Source: Cryptomeria japonica
Taxonomy: Eukaryota; Streptophyta; Pinopsida; Cupressales; Cupressaceae
Length of the DNA: 64,000 nucleotides
Assembly: GCF_030272615.1 (NCBI RefSeq)
Contig: NC_081407.1
Location: forward strand, 377,993,266-378,057,265
Direction: 5' to 3'
Numbering within the stretch: the stretch's first letter is position 1; every line of letters begins with the position of its first letter. Shown in pieces: positions 46,401 through 57,724 of this stretch. The notes beneath the pieces were generated by a model. That model did not search any database and was not told the origin of the DNA. It was given only the letters and a program-made list of their open reading frames with translations. The position numbers and the translations under genes are program-made.

Positions 46401-47100
46401 TCTTGTTAGTATTGATTCTTCCCTTTTACCTATCTTGGAGTGGCTTTCACGGATTCATACTCCCTTGTTTCATGTTGTTGATAAATTTTTTTGGAGTAAA
46501 TCACCCTATGGGGTCTTCTCTATTGCTAATGATTTTACAGATCATCACTAACTCCTTGTCTCTGGCCCCCTTTTGGGCTGGTATCTGGAACAATTTCTTG
46601 ATCACCACAATTGATATATTTTTTCTTGCTCTTTATGCAGGAGAAGGTTCTAACCATTGGCAATATTTGTAAAAGAGGTATGGTTGTCCCCAACATATGT
46701 TTCCTATATAAAGAGAATGCGGAGAATGCTAACAACATCCTCCTACATTGCCTACTTTCTATTTAAGTTTGGGTCTTCTTCTTTAACCTGTGTGAGTTAT
46801 GTTGGCTTTAGTCGAGTAATATCAGGGATGGTTAGTTCCAATGGGTTTGTCCCTCGAGAAATACCTCTCTTAGAGTACTCTGGAGTTGCATGATGCCTCA
46901 CATTTCTTTGGGTCTATGGAAGGAGAGAAATAATAGGATCTTCAGGGATAGGGAGGGCTCACCTATTATTCGGGTGCATAGAATACATAACAGTATTAAG
47001 GAAAACCTCCTATCCTCTTGTCTCTCCCACAAAGGACAAGAGGATAGGAGGTTTTTCTTAATACTGTTCTGTTTAGGATTTGGTTTTCCTTAATATAATC
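43457..47100 (+). mobile_element. LINE ORF2: AP endonuclease and reverse transcriptase, decayed
   Basis: It starts MKIISSNITGLNHPQKHDL. Endonuclease landmarks are LLQETKM (about 43,555), SNIYAPNG, and GDFNTPL (about 43,880). RT landmarks are WLKSGDKNTKFFH (about 44,520), NGFIPGRQVLDSIIVVDE (about 45,110) and LLKAYDQVN. The GDPISPFVFILMSEAL stretch follows near 45,393-45,440, then TYLGLPLCLGPPKTFW (about 45,720). Near 46,905 WKERNNRIFRD marks the C-terminal zinc-finger/RNase H-like region. Many stops and shifts; immobile. The 3' end near 47,100 is not sharply fixed. Confidence 0.85.
46990..47067 (+). repeat. Strong hairpin near LINE 3' end
   Basis: Arms 46,990-47,022 and 47,035-47,067 are 33 bases each with a single mismatch, around a 12-base loop. 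The left arm is LINE coding sequence (following WKERNNRIF), so the right arm looks like an inverted copy of it. Confidence 0.9.
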
Positions 47101-47554
47101 ACCAAATGTCTTTTGTCTAAGGTTTTGCTTGGCTTCGATTTTTCTTTACCTTATTGTTTGCTTGATGTCATTATAATAATAATTAAGTTTAGATTTCAGT
47201 CTTAAGACATAAAAACAATAAATTTTTACATAAAGTAGTTTACACAATTGAGGAAGGATACGCAACAACTCCTTTAATGAAAGCATCCATTAAAACTCAT
47301 AGTTGTTGTTACCTCATGAAATATTATGATTGCAAGATAAGAATAGGATAGGTTTGTTAAAAATACTTTAGAATCTTTCAAGAAAATGTGATTGGCATGG
47401 TGAAACCCTTGTGGGAAAAAGACCACACCAAAGAGAACAATGCTTGTGTTATTCCTTCAAATGGGTTACAAGAATACTTGTCTCTAAATTCCTCTAGAAC
47501 TTTATTACTGCTACAACCTACAAAACAACTTGTCTAACCTCCTACAAGAGTACA
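47101..47554. other. Nothing recognised between LINE and copy C
   Basis: AT-rich sequence with no supported gene. Confidence 0.5.
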
Positions 47555-48430
47555 AAGAGTTTGATTTCATTGAATTTTTTCTTCACTTATTAAAATATTT
47601 CAGTATGGTCTAAATTCTAGTTCCCCATATCTCTTATAATGGGTTGTCTAGGAATCATTTGTTTTCTAGAAACATAACCCTCAACTTAAAATTGTACAAT
47701 TTTTTTTGGATATTCCTATTTTAAGCACTCATAAATGATGCAATTATAAATTAGTATTATACATTTGATTTATTTTTTATTTTGTATATCTATATAATAT
47801 TAGTTTCTCAATTGATTCACTATTTTTTTTAATTTAATGATGCCTATTTTTTTGTAATGGGTGTCACTTTTGCGTGATTAAAAAGAAAGGGATATTCACT
47901 AGATTTAAGTATTTTTCACTGAGTACTATCTCTGTTGTATTTTCTTGTCTTTTATGTCATCTATATCTTCTTATTATAATATTAAAATGATTTATTTTAG
48001 TTGGCTTAAGGTTGTGCTCATGTAATTTAATAATCTAAGACTTAAGTAGAATACAATTCTTAATATTTCCTATGCAACCTCATTTCTCAAAATCAAATTA
48101 CAATACATATAATTTTAACCTAAGTCACAATTATAATTAAAATTAAATTGACTATTTCTATTTCAAAATTATATAACTTCAAAACTTGCATTTCATTTTT
48201 ATAAAAAAATAAATAATAATCAACCAATTCAAATAATCATTATTTTTTAAACATTTAAAAATAATAAAAATACAGAAAAAAAAATCTTAGGTACTTCTCT
48301 TATTACATTTATCACTTCTATTACAATATTAAAATGACAAGTTTTACATGCTATTAATTTGTTGGAGATTACTTGCATAATATTTGTATTCATCTTCTTT
48401 TTATTTATGATGTCTTGAAATTTATGCTTA

Positions 48431-48475
<45 letters not shown>

Positions 48476-49280
48476 TTTTTTTCCAATTTTTTATTCTTTA
48501 TGTATGACAAAGAGGATTAACCCTATATAAAAGTAAATGCAAGATTACAAAGATTTACATGCTATGTCAAGATCACTTATTGATGAGAAATACAATGTGA
48601 CTGATTGTCATATTAGTGCTCAATTACAATAATAGAGAAAAATATATCTGTGCAACAACTACAAAATGATTCTTCAGTTGATGTGACGTTAGCTCCAAAT
48701 TTTGCTGCTAATATTTTAGGCAATATAGATCCTAAACTAAGATCGACTGCATTTGTGTCAAGAAGAAAATATTGATCAAAACTTACTCAGCTAAAACAAT
48801 ACAAGATGTTCTATGACTTGAAACAATGAAGTACCTCTTGGCTTGTGGCCTAATTGAGAATTATGCTCATGATCAAGAATTTGGTTTTGAATTCATCTCT
48901 ATTCAAATGTATATATAAAGATAAATAATTTTCCTTTACCTATTTAATGTTGAGTTTCTTTCTACAAATTGCTAAATTATTTTGCCATTTTTTTTGAAAT
49001 TCCTCCAAATCCACCTCAAACAATTATTTATACAAAAGCATACAAAACATAATATCCAACTCATCTAATTTTAGGTTGTGAAGAACTTTCCCAACCACTA
49101 TCTTGATTTCTTATTGATTTTTACTTAAATTTGTAGATGTTCAAGAGAGTAAAAAGAAGGGTGTCATCAACTCATACTAATGTTTCTACAATAACAGCTA
49201 TTATTCCCAAAACCAACCTTTTTCTGATAAAACTATTGATTTAAAATTTGGTGAATGCAACAAAAAAGATAAGGAACCTG
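47555..49280. repeat. AT-rich segment, copy C (empty site for the solo LTR)
   Basis: Collinear with copy B on both sides of its 4.3 kb insertion. The empty site reads ATAATTTTAACCT near 48,111-48,123. It includes a (TA)n run at about 48,435-48,472. Confidence 0.75.
48665..48830 (-). pseudogene. Possible METTL23-like methyltransferase fragment
   Basis: On the minus strand one frame gives TSCIVLAE followed by a stop and V. A shifted frame then gives DTNAVDLSLGSILPKILAAK and continues FGANVTSTEE. This parallels the family-16 methyltransferase pattern in which a SVVLAEYV stretch precedes motif I, VLELGAG-SLPG--AAK-GA-VT-TD. A frameshift and a stop separate the two parts. It is only about 55 codons, so the call rests on one motif. 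The region is missing from copy B. Confidence 0.4.
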
Positions 49281-49324
49281 GTGGTAAACAGATTTGTCAT
49301 TGTGTTCATTTATTTGAAATATAT

Positions 49325-49480
49325 TCTAGAGTGCTTCATTGATTCAAAGATTTTGAAAGCTTGCATGCAAAATCCATTTTGTGCACATTCTGAAATCCTT
49401 TTTTTTCATTCATGAGGGGACGTCTCTCTTGAAGCATTTTGGTAAACAGTTCATGGGTTCTGTCTGTGCTTCCACATTCT
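49325..49480 (-). pseudogene. PPR-protein fragment
   Basis: Minus-strand phrases CFKRDVPS and QNVHKMDFA, in different frames, parallel the PPR fragment at 53,740-54,110 (MFQRDVIS, YAQNGF). It is frameshifted and short. PPR proteins bind organellar RNA; this piece is not functional. Confidence 0.4.
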
Positions 49481-50343
49481 TCATACTACATAATTCCATG
49501 AGACTGCATTTCATTTTAGAACCTTTTTTTATATCTCTTATGGAGAAGGTAAAGAATGCTCGAAAATGGAGAATTTCTAACCTTCTTGACAAAGAGGTCC
49601 CACAAGGTTAGGAAATAAGGTTAGAAAGATTCATTTTGGAGAATTCTTAACCTTTTTCCTTTTGAAGTTACGAATATGGGTTAAGAATGCTTGAAAATGA
49701 AGAATCCTTAACCTTCTCTTACAAACACTATGATCTTGACCTCAAAAACCATCGAACATGAAGGAGAACAAAGGGGAAATGGAAATGACATTTTTAGATA
49801 AAATTCTCCCTCAAATTACCACAAATATTAAAATAATTTAAAATATTAAATTACCTTTTGAAAAATAATTTAATATTTTAAATTTAATATGCAAACTTAG
49901 GAAAAATAACCATAACTTTCAAATGGTAAGAAATTAAGCTCTGAAATTTAAAGCACACATTTATGGTAGGGAAATAAGAAAAGATAATAATTTATTCCTC
50001 ATGAAAATACCTAGGATGAGAGATTTTAATCATTTTTGGGCAAGGGACATCAAAATTTGAAAGTTTAATATGTGATAAACTATGAACTGGGTTCAGACGA
50101 AAATTGGCCACATAACACATAATGATGCAAAGGACATGTATATGAAATTATTTACCTTAATTATTTGTAACTTCCAAAATTCCTCCATTTTTCATAATTT
50201 GACTGACAAGGACCTTAGATCACATGCTCATTGCTTGCACATAGACACATATTTGGGCCTTCATTCAACATTGAGACTAATATGAAGTTAAAATTTTAGG
50301 TATCCCAAATATGGGGGAAACAACTAGCTATGACTGGGGACAA
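49481..50343. other. No gene recognised
   Basis: Contains three loose repeats of AATGGAGAATTCTTAACCTT-like sequence near 49,560-49,720 and AT-rich DNA. The frame at 50,082-50,285 has no domain. Confidence 0.5.
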
Positions 50344-50419
50344 GGACTGCAAAGGATGCAGGATGAACGCAAAATCTCTGGCTCGCAGTCTAGTGCACTA
50401 TCCATTGGGCAACAGAGTC
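50344..50419 (-). pseudogene. tRNA-Arg-like sequence (degenerate)
   Basis: The minus strand begins GACTCTGTTGCCCAATGGAT, then AGTGC and GACTGCGAGCCAGAG, and later GCGTTCATCC. This resembles the acceptor, D and anticodon arms of a plant tRNA-Arg and a weak T arm. The anticodon stem mispairs and the 3' acceptor strand does not match, so it is at best a pseudogene or the head of a tRNA-derived SINE. Confidence 0.35.
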
Positions 50420-50619
50420 AAGAAGAAACAACATAGGGAAGAGCCGGAGAAATCGGACACAAACCAAAAATGGGATGAACACAACAAAACTTATAACTAA
50501 ATTATGCACATAGTAGGCAAATCCCATCTCAAAGATCTCCACGATCTTCATACAAAACCATTCACAGGCTGACCGAACTAGGCACCTTTGCAAAAATATG
50601 GCGAGCGTCCATGTGAAAC
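50420..50619 (-). other. Short hydrophobic frame, unassigned
   Basis: Minus-strand frame (50,593-50,390) with a stretch AYYVHNLVISFVVFIPFLV that would span a membrane. It runs into the tRNA-like sequence. No family is recognised and it is probably chance or transposon debris. Confidence 0.25.
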
Positions 50620-51299
50620 CTATAAGATTAGTGAGTTGGCAAGATCAACATGTATAAGATGAGAAAAAAATTTGGACAATGAACCAAACAACCATCTCTC
50701 ATCATAAATTTGTAGGCTCTCTTCAAGTATTGGGGTACCACTTTGAACTTTATTGACAATTTGTGAAATATTCTCAAGCAGACCCATATCCTCTATCTGA
50801 AGATCCCTCTGATAGTCTGGTTTACAATAAATTAATCCACAAATCGGACAACCTTCATATAATTTATGATGTGAAGAAACTTGAGTAGACATAACCATTG
50901 AATCATGTTCAAGAATTTCATCTTGAAAATCATCTGTATAAAAACGCTCATCTAAAAAAAAAGGATTGAGGTACGCACTTTTACTATAGGAGAAGTCATC
51001 ATTTGAAGCCTTCAAACAACAATCTGAAATACAAACATTATGAGAATTAACTTCATTGATTTCCTTCATTAGATCATCCATTACCTCATTTATCTCTGCA
51101 TTTTTGGTATAATTCCCAAAACTATCCCCTTGAATAAGGATGTCTTCTTGATCCAAATATTCAAAAGGAGGATTTCTTTGAACCTTGAATACTTCATAAG
51201 GCATAGATTGCAATTCCATAAAAATAGGGATATTTATTGATATACCTACATGGATTTCATATTCAACCCTCGCATAGATATTTGCATTACTTTTTGTGC
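50620..51299 (-). pseudogene. Unknown ORF fused in frame to copia protease
   Basis: The frame that carries the copia protease continues past NHTYMDVSTKSNANIYARVE for about 230 codons without a stop, to 50,620. The sequence is acidic, with a Cys-pair motif EGCPICGLIYCKPDYQRD. It does not look like the usual copia sequence after the protease (integrase). It is therefore probably a foreign segment joined in phase. Family unknown. Confidence 0.5.
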
Positions 51300-52458
51300 T
51301 CACATCCATATATGTATGATTGCCCATCAAAATTTGCGGCATGGTACAAGGCTCAAATGTAGAGAACATAGACTATAAAGATGCCATATGATGAGAAGCC
51401 CCTGAATCTAGAAGCCATCTCTCTGAATCATGACTAATAGTAGCACATAGAGCTTTTCCTTTTCTTGTTCCAAAAGAGCAAGTCTTCCCACTTGTAGAAG
51501 CCATGAACGCTTTCCCTTTTCATTTTGAATGTGAGGAAGTGGAAGTTAATGAATCATCCTTCTTGTAGATATTAGGCACATCAATGTTATGCTTTTTGAT
51601 GATATGTGTGAGCTCATCAATCTTCTTAGAATGGCAACGATGCTCCTCATGACCAAAATTTTTACAATAGGCACAAGTAGGTCTCTCCCTCTTTGGTGAA
51701 TTATCCCTCTTGGAAGAGGATGTATCTCCTTGTTGTGGAGAGGATGATGCTTTGTCCTTATGCTTTGATTGCCATTTCTTCTTGTTTGAGTTGTCCTTTC
51801 CTTGATTTCCTTTGTTCCCTTGATTTGCCACTAATGATTGAGACTTAGAAGCCTTAAGAATGCCCATGCTTATAAACTTAGTTTGTTCCATCATCAACAT
51901 TTCATTGAAAGCATCAAATGTAGGCATTGTGTAGCTTGAACCCATTGTCAAACTATGGGTTTGGAAACTAGAAACAAATGCTGCATATTCTTGTGGAAGC
52001 TTGCCTATCAAGTTGAATATCAATTGAGTATCCTTCTTATCAATGCCACAATCTTTGAGTTGTTCCCTCAACACATTTGCCTTAGTGACATAATCTTGTA
52101 TAGTATCAAAGTTCTTGGGATCCAACATGGTGAGATCACTATCAATTTGATATCCCCTAATCTCATCAACTTGATTATATAAGTCTTGAAACTTTTGCCA
52201 AGCATCCTTGATTAGAGTACATTTATCAATATGAAAAATGAGATCCTTTGATACATACTTTCTTAAGGTACCAATTGCCATGATATTTTTAGTGAGCCAA
52301 TCCAAGTGACCAACTGGATCAACCTTAGGATCAGTGGGAGCAACAATAGTTCCATCAATGTAATAAGTTAGTCCTTTTTCCATAAGTTTACTCCATGCAT
52401 CAATTTTTCAGGTAGCATAATTATGAGGAGTTAAGAGAGGAAACTTAGAAGATCCCAT
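51300..52458 (-). pseudogene. Ty1/copia gag and protease start
   Basis: The minus-strand start ATG is at 52,458 (GSSKFPLLTPHNYAT, then TGA where the family has Trp). The main open part runs from 52,383 to 51,520, with AWQKFQDLYN, LREQLKDCGI and LIGKLPQEYAAFVSSF of the copia gag (UBN2-type) domain. A zinc knuckle CAYCKNFGHEEHRC lies near 51,655. A TGA at 51,520-51,522 precedes GKAFMAST. The protease signature WLLDSGASHHMAS lies near 51,385-51,425. RT and integrase are absent. Confidence 0.88.
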
Positions 52459-53270
52459 AGCAGCAAAAAGGAAGGAACACAATAGTACAAAATCACAAGA
52501 GACACCCCCCCAAATTCACTCAATCTAAGTACCCCCAAAAAAGATGATTTTGGCACTTTATATGTAGTGCGTGTATAATAGGCCACTTGAAAAACAAGGC
52601 AAAGTGGACTTCTGATTTCAATTTAAAACTTCTCAAAATGAGATCTAAGAGACTTCAACAAATACTGCTAGTGATCTAAATTGAGATCCAAGCAAAATGC
52701 AAGTACCAAATATGCCAAAAATGGCCAAATAATGAAAGTACAATTTTTACTTAAAATTACTGCAAACAAATGGCAGATTATGAAAGTATATGAAAAAATA
52801 TACACTTTCAACAAAAATGGCACCTGAAAAGAAGTCCATATGAGCCCAAATGAAGCCTCCAAAGTTGTAAAAATTGAGATTTCATGATTTTTGAAAAACC
52901 TTTATCTGAGAAATAGAAAAATCCTATACCATTGTATAGATCACGAAATTCTACCCTAAAACAAAAAAAATTGCTTGCAAAAATGAGTCCAGATGAGTGA
53001 GATATCGCTATTTGAAAAATACCTGCAAAATTATGATTTCTAGAAAATTTCCGCCGCAGCGTCAAACTTCAAATGCCTCTAGATTTCGCCTCCGAAGTCC
53101 GATTTGGATGAAACAAAAGGCAAAAATAACTTTCTTGGTCCTCCTCAATCCAATGGTAACCTCAGATTTGACCCATCAAGCTTCAATAATAACCTGCAAT
53201 AGAAAACTCAAAAATACACAATACCAAATAGCATCAATTTCTCTCAATTAGCAAACTAATGACACTCTAA
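52459..53270 (-). other. Copia 5' untranslated leader
   Basis: Non-coding sequence between the primer-binding site and gag on the minus strand. Open frames on either strand lack domains. Confidence 0.6.
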
Positions 53271-53284
53271 TGGATCTGATACCA
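53271..53284 (-). promoter_or_regulatory. Primer-binding site, initiator tRNA-Met
   Basis: The minus strand reads TGGTATCAGATCCA, matching the complement of the initiator tRNA-Met 3' end in its first 10 bases. It directly follows the LTR end ...TCTCACA. This is the standard arrangement of plant copia elements. Confidence 0.8.
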
Positions 53285-53577
53285 TGTGAGATTTTGCACT
53301 ATCTATGTATATAAGAGGATTACATCAAATATATCAACAATTACAAGATACAAAGAGGTGTGGCACATTATGAAAGTGTGAGTACAACATTGCTCATGCA
53401 AGAGCATACAACATGATAGTGCAAATTTGGAAACATGAAGATGATGCCACCAAAAAGCCCTGTAGAATATTACAGAAAAAGACGCCTTCGATTGGGATGT
53501 GGCCAAGAGATATAAAGGAGCAAATCAACCCCACACTGCAAGATAGGTGTGAAGAGACAAGAAAAAAAATGTTCCCA
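53285..53577 (-). repeat. Copia 5' LTR (about 293 bp)
   Basis: On the minus strand it probably starts TGGGAACA (53,577) and ends TCTCACA at 53,285, next to the primer-binding site. A TATA-like CTTATATACATAG lies at 53,315-53,303. The outer end is inferred from a TG and the change of composition. The partner LTR is not in the window. Confidence 0.55.
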
Positions 53578-53739
53578 GTTTGACTTATTAAATGATGTTT
53601 GTGTTTTTAAAAGATTTTAAAAATCTAAATAAAAACAATTATTATTCCCATGCAAAAAAAGACTTTATTAAAAAATAAACTTTATGCAAAAAAAACTTTA
53701 TTGAACAATTATTATGCCAATGGAAAAAAAAACTTTATT

Positions 53740-54110
53740 TAGAAATCTAAATAAAAACATTTTGTATTGCATGCCTGTGGGAGCATTTCCAACTATAACT
53801 TCTCATGAAAATTCTGAATTCTATTATGCTTTGTGGACATTCATACCACATGAGGAACTGGCAAAGGTTGTGATGTTCAAATCTACATCTGCTGTTTTGA
53901 ATTTGCTTGAAAGATTCGAAAGATTTTTCGGGAAATCCATTTTGTGCATATCTTGCAATTGTTGCATTACATGAGATGACATCTCTTTGAAACATTCTGT
54001 CAAACATGTCGAATGCACTATCTAAACCTCTATGATTCACCTGAGCATTTTGTTGAGTACCACGTGCAATGTTGATGCTCCTTATTCTACCACCCACGTC
54101 CATGGTACAT
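53740..54110 (-). pseudogene. PPR-protein fragment (PLS/E-type style)
   Basis: The minus strand gives DMFDRMFQRDVISCNATIAR, then YAQNGFPEKSFESFKQIQ and SYSWKCSHRHAIQNVF. These are two adjoining pentatricopeptide repeats with frame slips between them. A 118-codon frame covers most of it. Such proteins edit or process organellar transcripts. Truncated at both ends, so it is a fragment. Confidence 0.7.
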
Positions 54111-54944
54111 TACATGAATATCAACCTTACAAAGCATTAACAACGCATAGTGTCTCTGATCATAGGGGTTGCTAGGTGGTAAACCCATAGCGTGGCAAGG
54201 GGATTTGGAACTGAAACGGATGCTGCTAGTGTCTTTGCTTCTATCTCTTCTCGTCAATGCCAATACCCCTAACCAATATAAAATTCAAGGGTGGTGAGTT
54301 AAACTAGCGCTTCTTCGAGCAGATAAATATCAATGGGTGCCCTTTCATATGCTATTGGTGGTTTAAAATCAACTTATCCCAGAATAGGAACATGGGTTGC
54401 GAGCACTTAATTTGGATTTTTTACATTCATTGGCTCTCGAAATACCGAAGCCCTTGTTACCTATGCCAATTTTATTTTTATGTCTATGAGTTAGCATATA
54501 GCATACTAACCCCAAGGAAAGAAAAATTACCTTTTGTTTTTTATTCATTATTCTTGGGTTTATTCCTCGACTGGAGGCTATATCCTTGTGATAATATGCT
54601 TACTCTTCTCTCTCTCTTGGGTGTATCCTACCTTAAATAAATTTCTTCTGATAAGGTGTGTGTGAAATCTTTAACATGGGGGCATACACTCCACTCATAT
54701 TTTGCACTTTGATACATAGAATTATTTAGTGAAATCAGCTTTGCTTTATAATTTTGATATCTTTTTCTCGACTCATAGTGAGAGGAACCTTCTTGATCTT
54801 CAGTTTTACTTTGTCAGTCAATTTAATAAGATTCTTGGTCCACTGGGTACTTGGTGCATCTTGCCTCCTCGACATGGTAGAAGTCTTTCAAGCTTGTTTC
54901 CTTGTAATTTACTAGTAGTATTGGCGTATGATTATACTCCCGCT
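54111..54944 (+). other. Probable 3' internal region of a gypsy element
   Basis: No domain was recognised. It precedes a polypurine tract and an LTR-like start, so it is best read as the decayed end of a gypsy element. The small frames 54,392-54,640 and 54,729-54,980 have no support. Confidence 0.35.
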
Positions 54945-54955
54945 AAAGTGGGGGA
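54945..54955 (+). promoter_or_regulatory. Polypurine tract
   Basis: AAAGTGGGGGA, ten bases before TGTCATAAAATTGTG. Composition and position fit a gypsy plus-strand primer. Confidence 0.5.
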
Positions 54956-54964
54956 TAAATATAG

Positions 54965-55723
54965 TGTCATAAAATTGTGACCCTTGCAATTTTCAACCAT
55001 GTTAGTGTCTTCACATTGCCAATTCAAATTCCCAAGCTTGATCAGAGATCTGAGATTTTCTCAACCCCCAGAAACTCCACTTGTGCAGCCCTCCGCACTA
55101 CTTGAACTTGCTTCCTATCTTGAGACAGGGGCAGGACTAGGGTGTGGCACCCCTATCCCTCCTAGGATATGGGTGTGGTACCCCTTTTCTCCTAGGACAG
55201 GGGTGTGGTGCCCTTTTCCTTTCCCTATTTTGTCCTATCTTTGCATTGGACTTTGCATAAAATGGGAAAAACTTTCCCTGTGTCGGCCTGTGATGAAAAA
55301 TCAATCAATTAGTTAACCCTAATTGACAAGTATATATGTCAAATTTTCCCTCTCATTTTCATGAGTTCAAGAAGAAAAAAGTTGGATAAGCGAAGAGTGG
55401 GCATAAGTTCAAGCATTCAAGCATTCCATTCTAGCATTGAGCATTCTCAAGTCTTCCTTCAAGGCTAGGTGTTGCATTCAAGTGAAGGATTCAACCACTG
55501 AAGAAGAGATCCCTTTCAACATTCAATTTAATACAATCAAATCTACCTACATTCTATCAAAAACCTCCCTTGAGGTGAATTACATTTCATTATTTCATTT
55601 ATATTTACTTGCAAGTACTTTCTTTCATCATTTGGATAATTCCAAAACTGGGATTTGCCCTCAAGGCAAACCCCCAATCCCAAACCCTTTTCTTGTCTTT
55701 TCTATGTGTAGGTTGTAGGTGCA
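54965..55723 (+). repeat. LTR-like sequence (gypsy), 3' end uncertain
   Basis: Starts TGTCATAAAATTGTGACCC after the polypurine tract. Contains three GGGTGTGG-CCC-TTTTCCT-type repeats at about 55,130-55,225 and may end near GTAGGTGCA at 55,723. No target duplication can be tested because only one end is present. Confidence 0.4.
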
Positions 55724-56540
55724 TAACTCTGTTTGCATATTCAGAATCCATTTGGAGAGGCGGAAAAGAATTTTTTTGTTTCACAGATTTTTCAGAGGAT
55801 AGTAGACACTTTCAGCACGGTCCTGACAACTTTTCATCAAATTCACAGAGTAGCTTCGTCTCGACATATTGTAGCCAAATCTAGGTGCACAAATTCATCT
55901 CATGCTTCTATCTCAAGTTATAATAAGTTGCTTTCTACTTTTACACTTAGTCCTACAACACATAACTCAATATTTTTTCATTCTAAAAGTGGGATTAGCT
56001 TGTTATTTCTATCCTATTGTCAATTCATTTAGTATTCAATGTCTTCCCTAAGAGATTGGATCTAGTGAATTTCCCCCTTTTTTAAATATAATATGGATAA
56101 AGTATTTGAAGGTAAATCCATATTGAAACTTCCATCTCTCCTCGGAGTAAAGAAAATATTTCCTCTTGATCTCTTCATCATTCACATTTTTTAACCATTA
56201 CAATTGCATCCATTAAAATGGCTCCTACACTTGGATAAACAAAAGACAAGTTTTTTATTAAATTCCATAAACATTATACAGGCTTCTAATTTTTGATTCT
56301 TGCCTCTCTTCTCTAATGGAATTTTCTCCCTTCCTTATGCAATCCATAGGGTCCAATGAGTTTTCCATCCTCCTTCAAAACACTACGAAAACTCCATAAA
56401 GACTTGCATCCTTGAATTTTGAGTCAATGTGGTTTAGATATTGTACCTTTCTACCTTTGTTGGAATCATGTTGAAATTAAAATCCTTTTAATATGAGATA
56501 AAGAATGTACCAATTAAGTAACAAATTATAGTTTGTAAAA
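55724..56540. other. No gene recognised
   Basis: Degenerate sequence between the LTR-like region and the LINE fragment. Short frames only. Confidence 0.5.
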
Positions 56541-57700
56541 GGAAAAATTGAAGAATAGAGCAAAATGCATTCTAAAATATCCTCACTAATAAAGAAAGGG
56601 TTCAACAAGAGCTATCAGATTAATATAAGAGGGCCATTGGATATTGTATGGATAATTCTTCCCTTGCAAAATAAAATATGCTCAAGTTAGAATTGGAATA
56701 GATACTTTGCAGAGAATAATTGTACTGGAAACATACGTCAAGAGAATCTTGGTTAGCTAAGAGTGACAAGAGTACCAAGTTCTTCTAACATCTACAAAAG
56801 TGAACAGACAAATAAATAAATTAGAAATAATTCTCACTACTAATGGTTATAAGCTAGTCACACATAATGAGATTAAAGATAGGACCATAATTTTATTAGA
56901 AATTTTCTCTTGTTGCAAGAACATCAAGAGGATCTTCAAATTTCACCTCCACTAGGGTGCCTTCTAAAACTTGTAGATGAGAACCATAATAAAATGCTAA
57001 TGGCGGATTTTTCCATTGAAAAGGTTACACAATTTTTCTAAATGGCCTCGAATAAAGAACCTAGGCTTGATAGATTTGCCATGATTTTTTTCCAAAAATG
57101 TTGGTCTTTTCTTAGGAGAGATGTATTTCTATCCTATAAGAATAAAAAGGGAATAGAAAAAAGATAAATGATTTCAACACAATCCACATTGTCATCATTC
57201 CAAAAAAAATGCATCCATCCACTTTTTCTAACTTTAGGCTAATAACACTTTGCAACACAGTCTAGAAAATTTTTATAAAGAAAATTTCTATGAGACTATC
57301 AAAATTGATTCCATCTATCATCTCCAAAGAATAGGATGACTTTGTCCATGGTAGGGAGACTTTAGAAGGAGAAATAGTTGCTAATGAGATCCTTCATTCT
57401 ACAAATCTAGAAAATATTTTGGTAGTGATTCTAAATGTTGGCATGCAAAATGGAATATGATAAAGATAAATGAACATTCATCATAGCCATCCTTTAGAAA
57501 TTTAGTTTTTTTCATAGGTAGTGTAAATGGATTTTATCATGTATATCAACAACAAAATTTTTAGTCATAGTAAATTGTTATCCATGCCGGTTTTTCACTT
57601 CATCTCACGGAGTTTGTCAAGGACATCCCCTTCCCCTTTTCTCTTCATTTTAATGGTTTAAGGGCCAAGTAGATCCATAAAAGTTGCAAATGGTAATAAA
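56540..57700 (+). mobile_element. LINE reverse-transcriptase fragment
   Basis: Frames on the plus strand show STKFF (about 56,770), then KKMHPSTFSNFRLITLCNTV (about 57,210) and RLSKLIPSIISKE (about 57,295). DDFVHGRETLEGEIVANEI and SLSRTSPSPFLFILM (about 57,620) follow. These are successive RT motifs of plant L1 elements with stops between. The sequence runs on into the fragment at 57,725, which supplies the next RT motif. Confidence 0.75.
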
Positions 57701-57724
57701 ATTTAGAGAGGTGCATTTCTATCT

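Noticed and set aside
50390-50593. Hydrophobic 67-codon ORF as an envelope-like protein
   Set aside because: One predicted membrane stretch only, ending inside a tRNA-like sequence; no neighbouring element of the right type.
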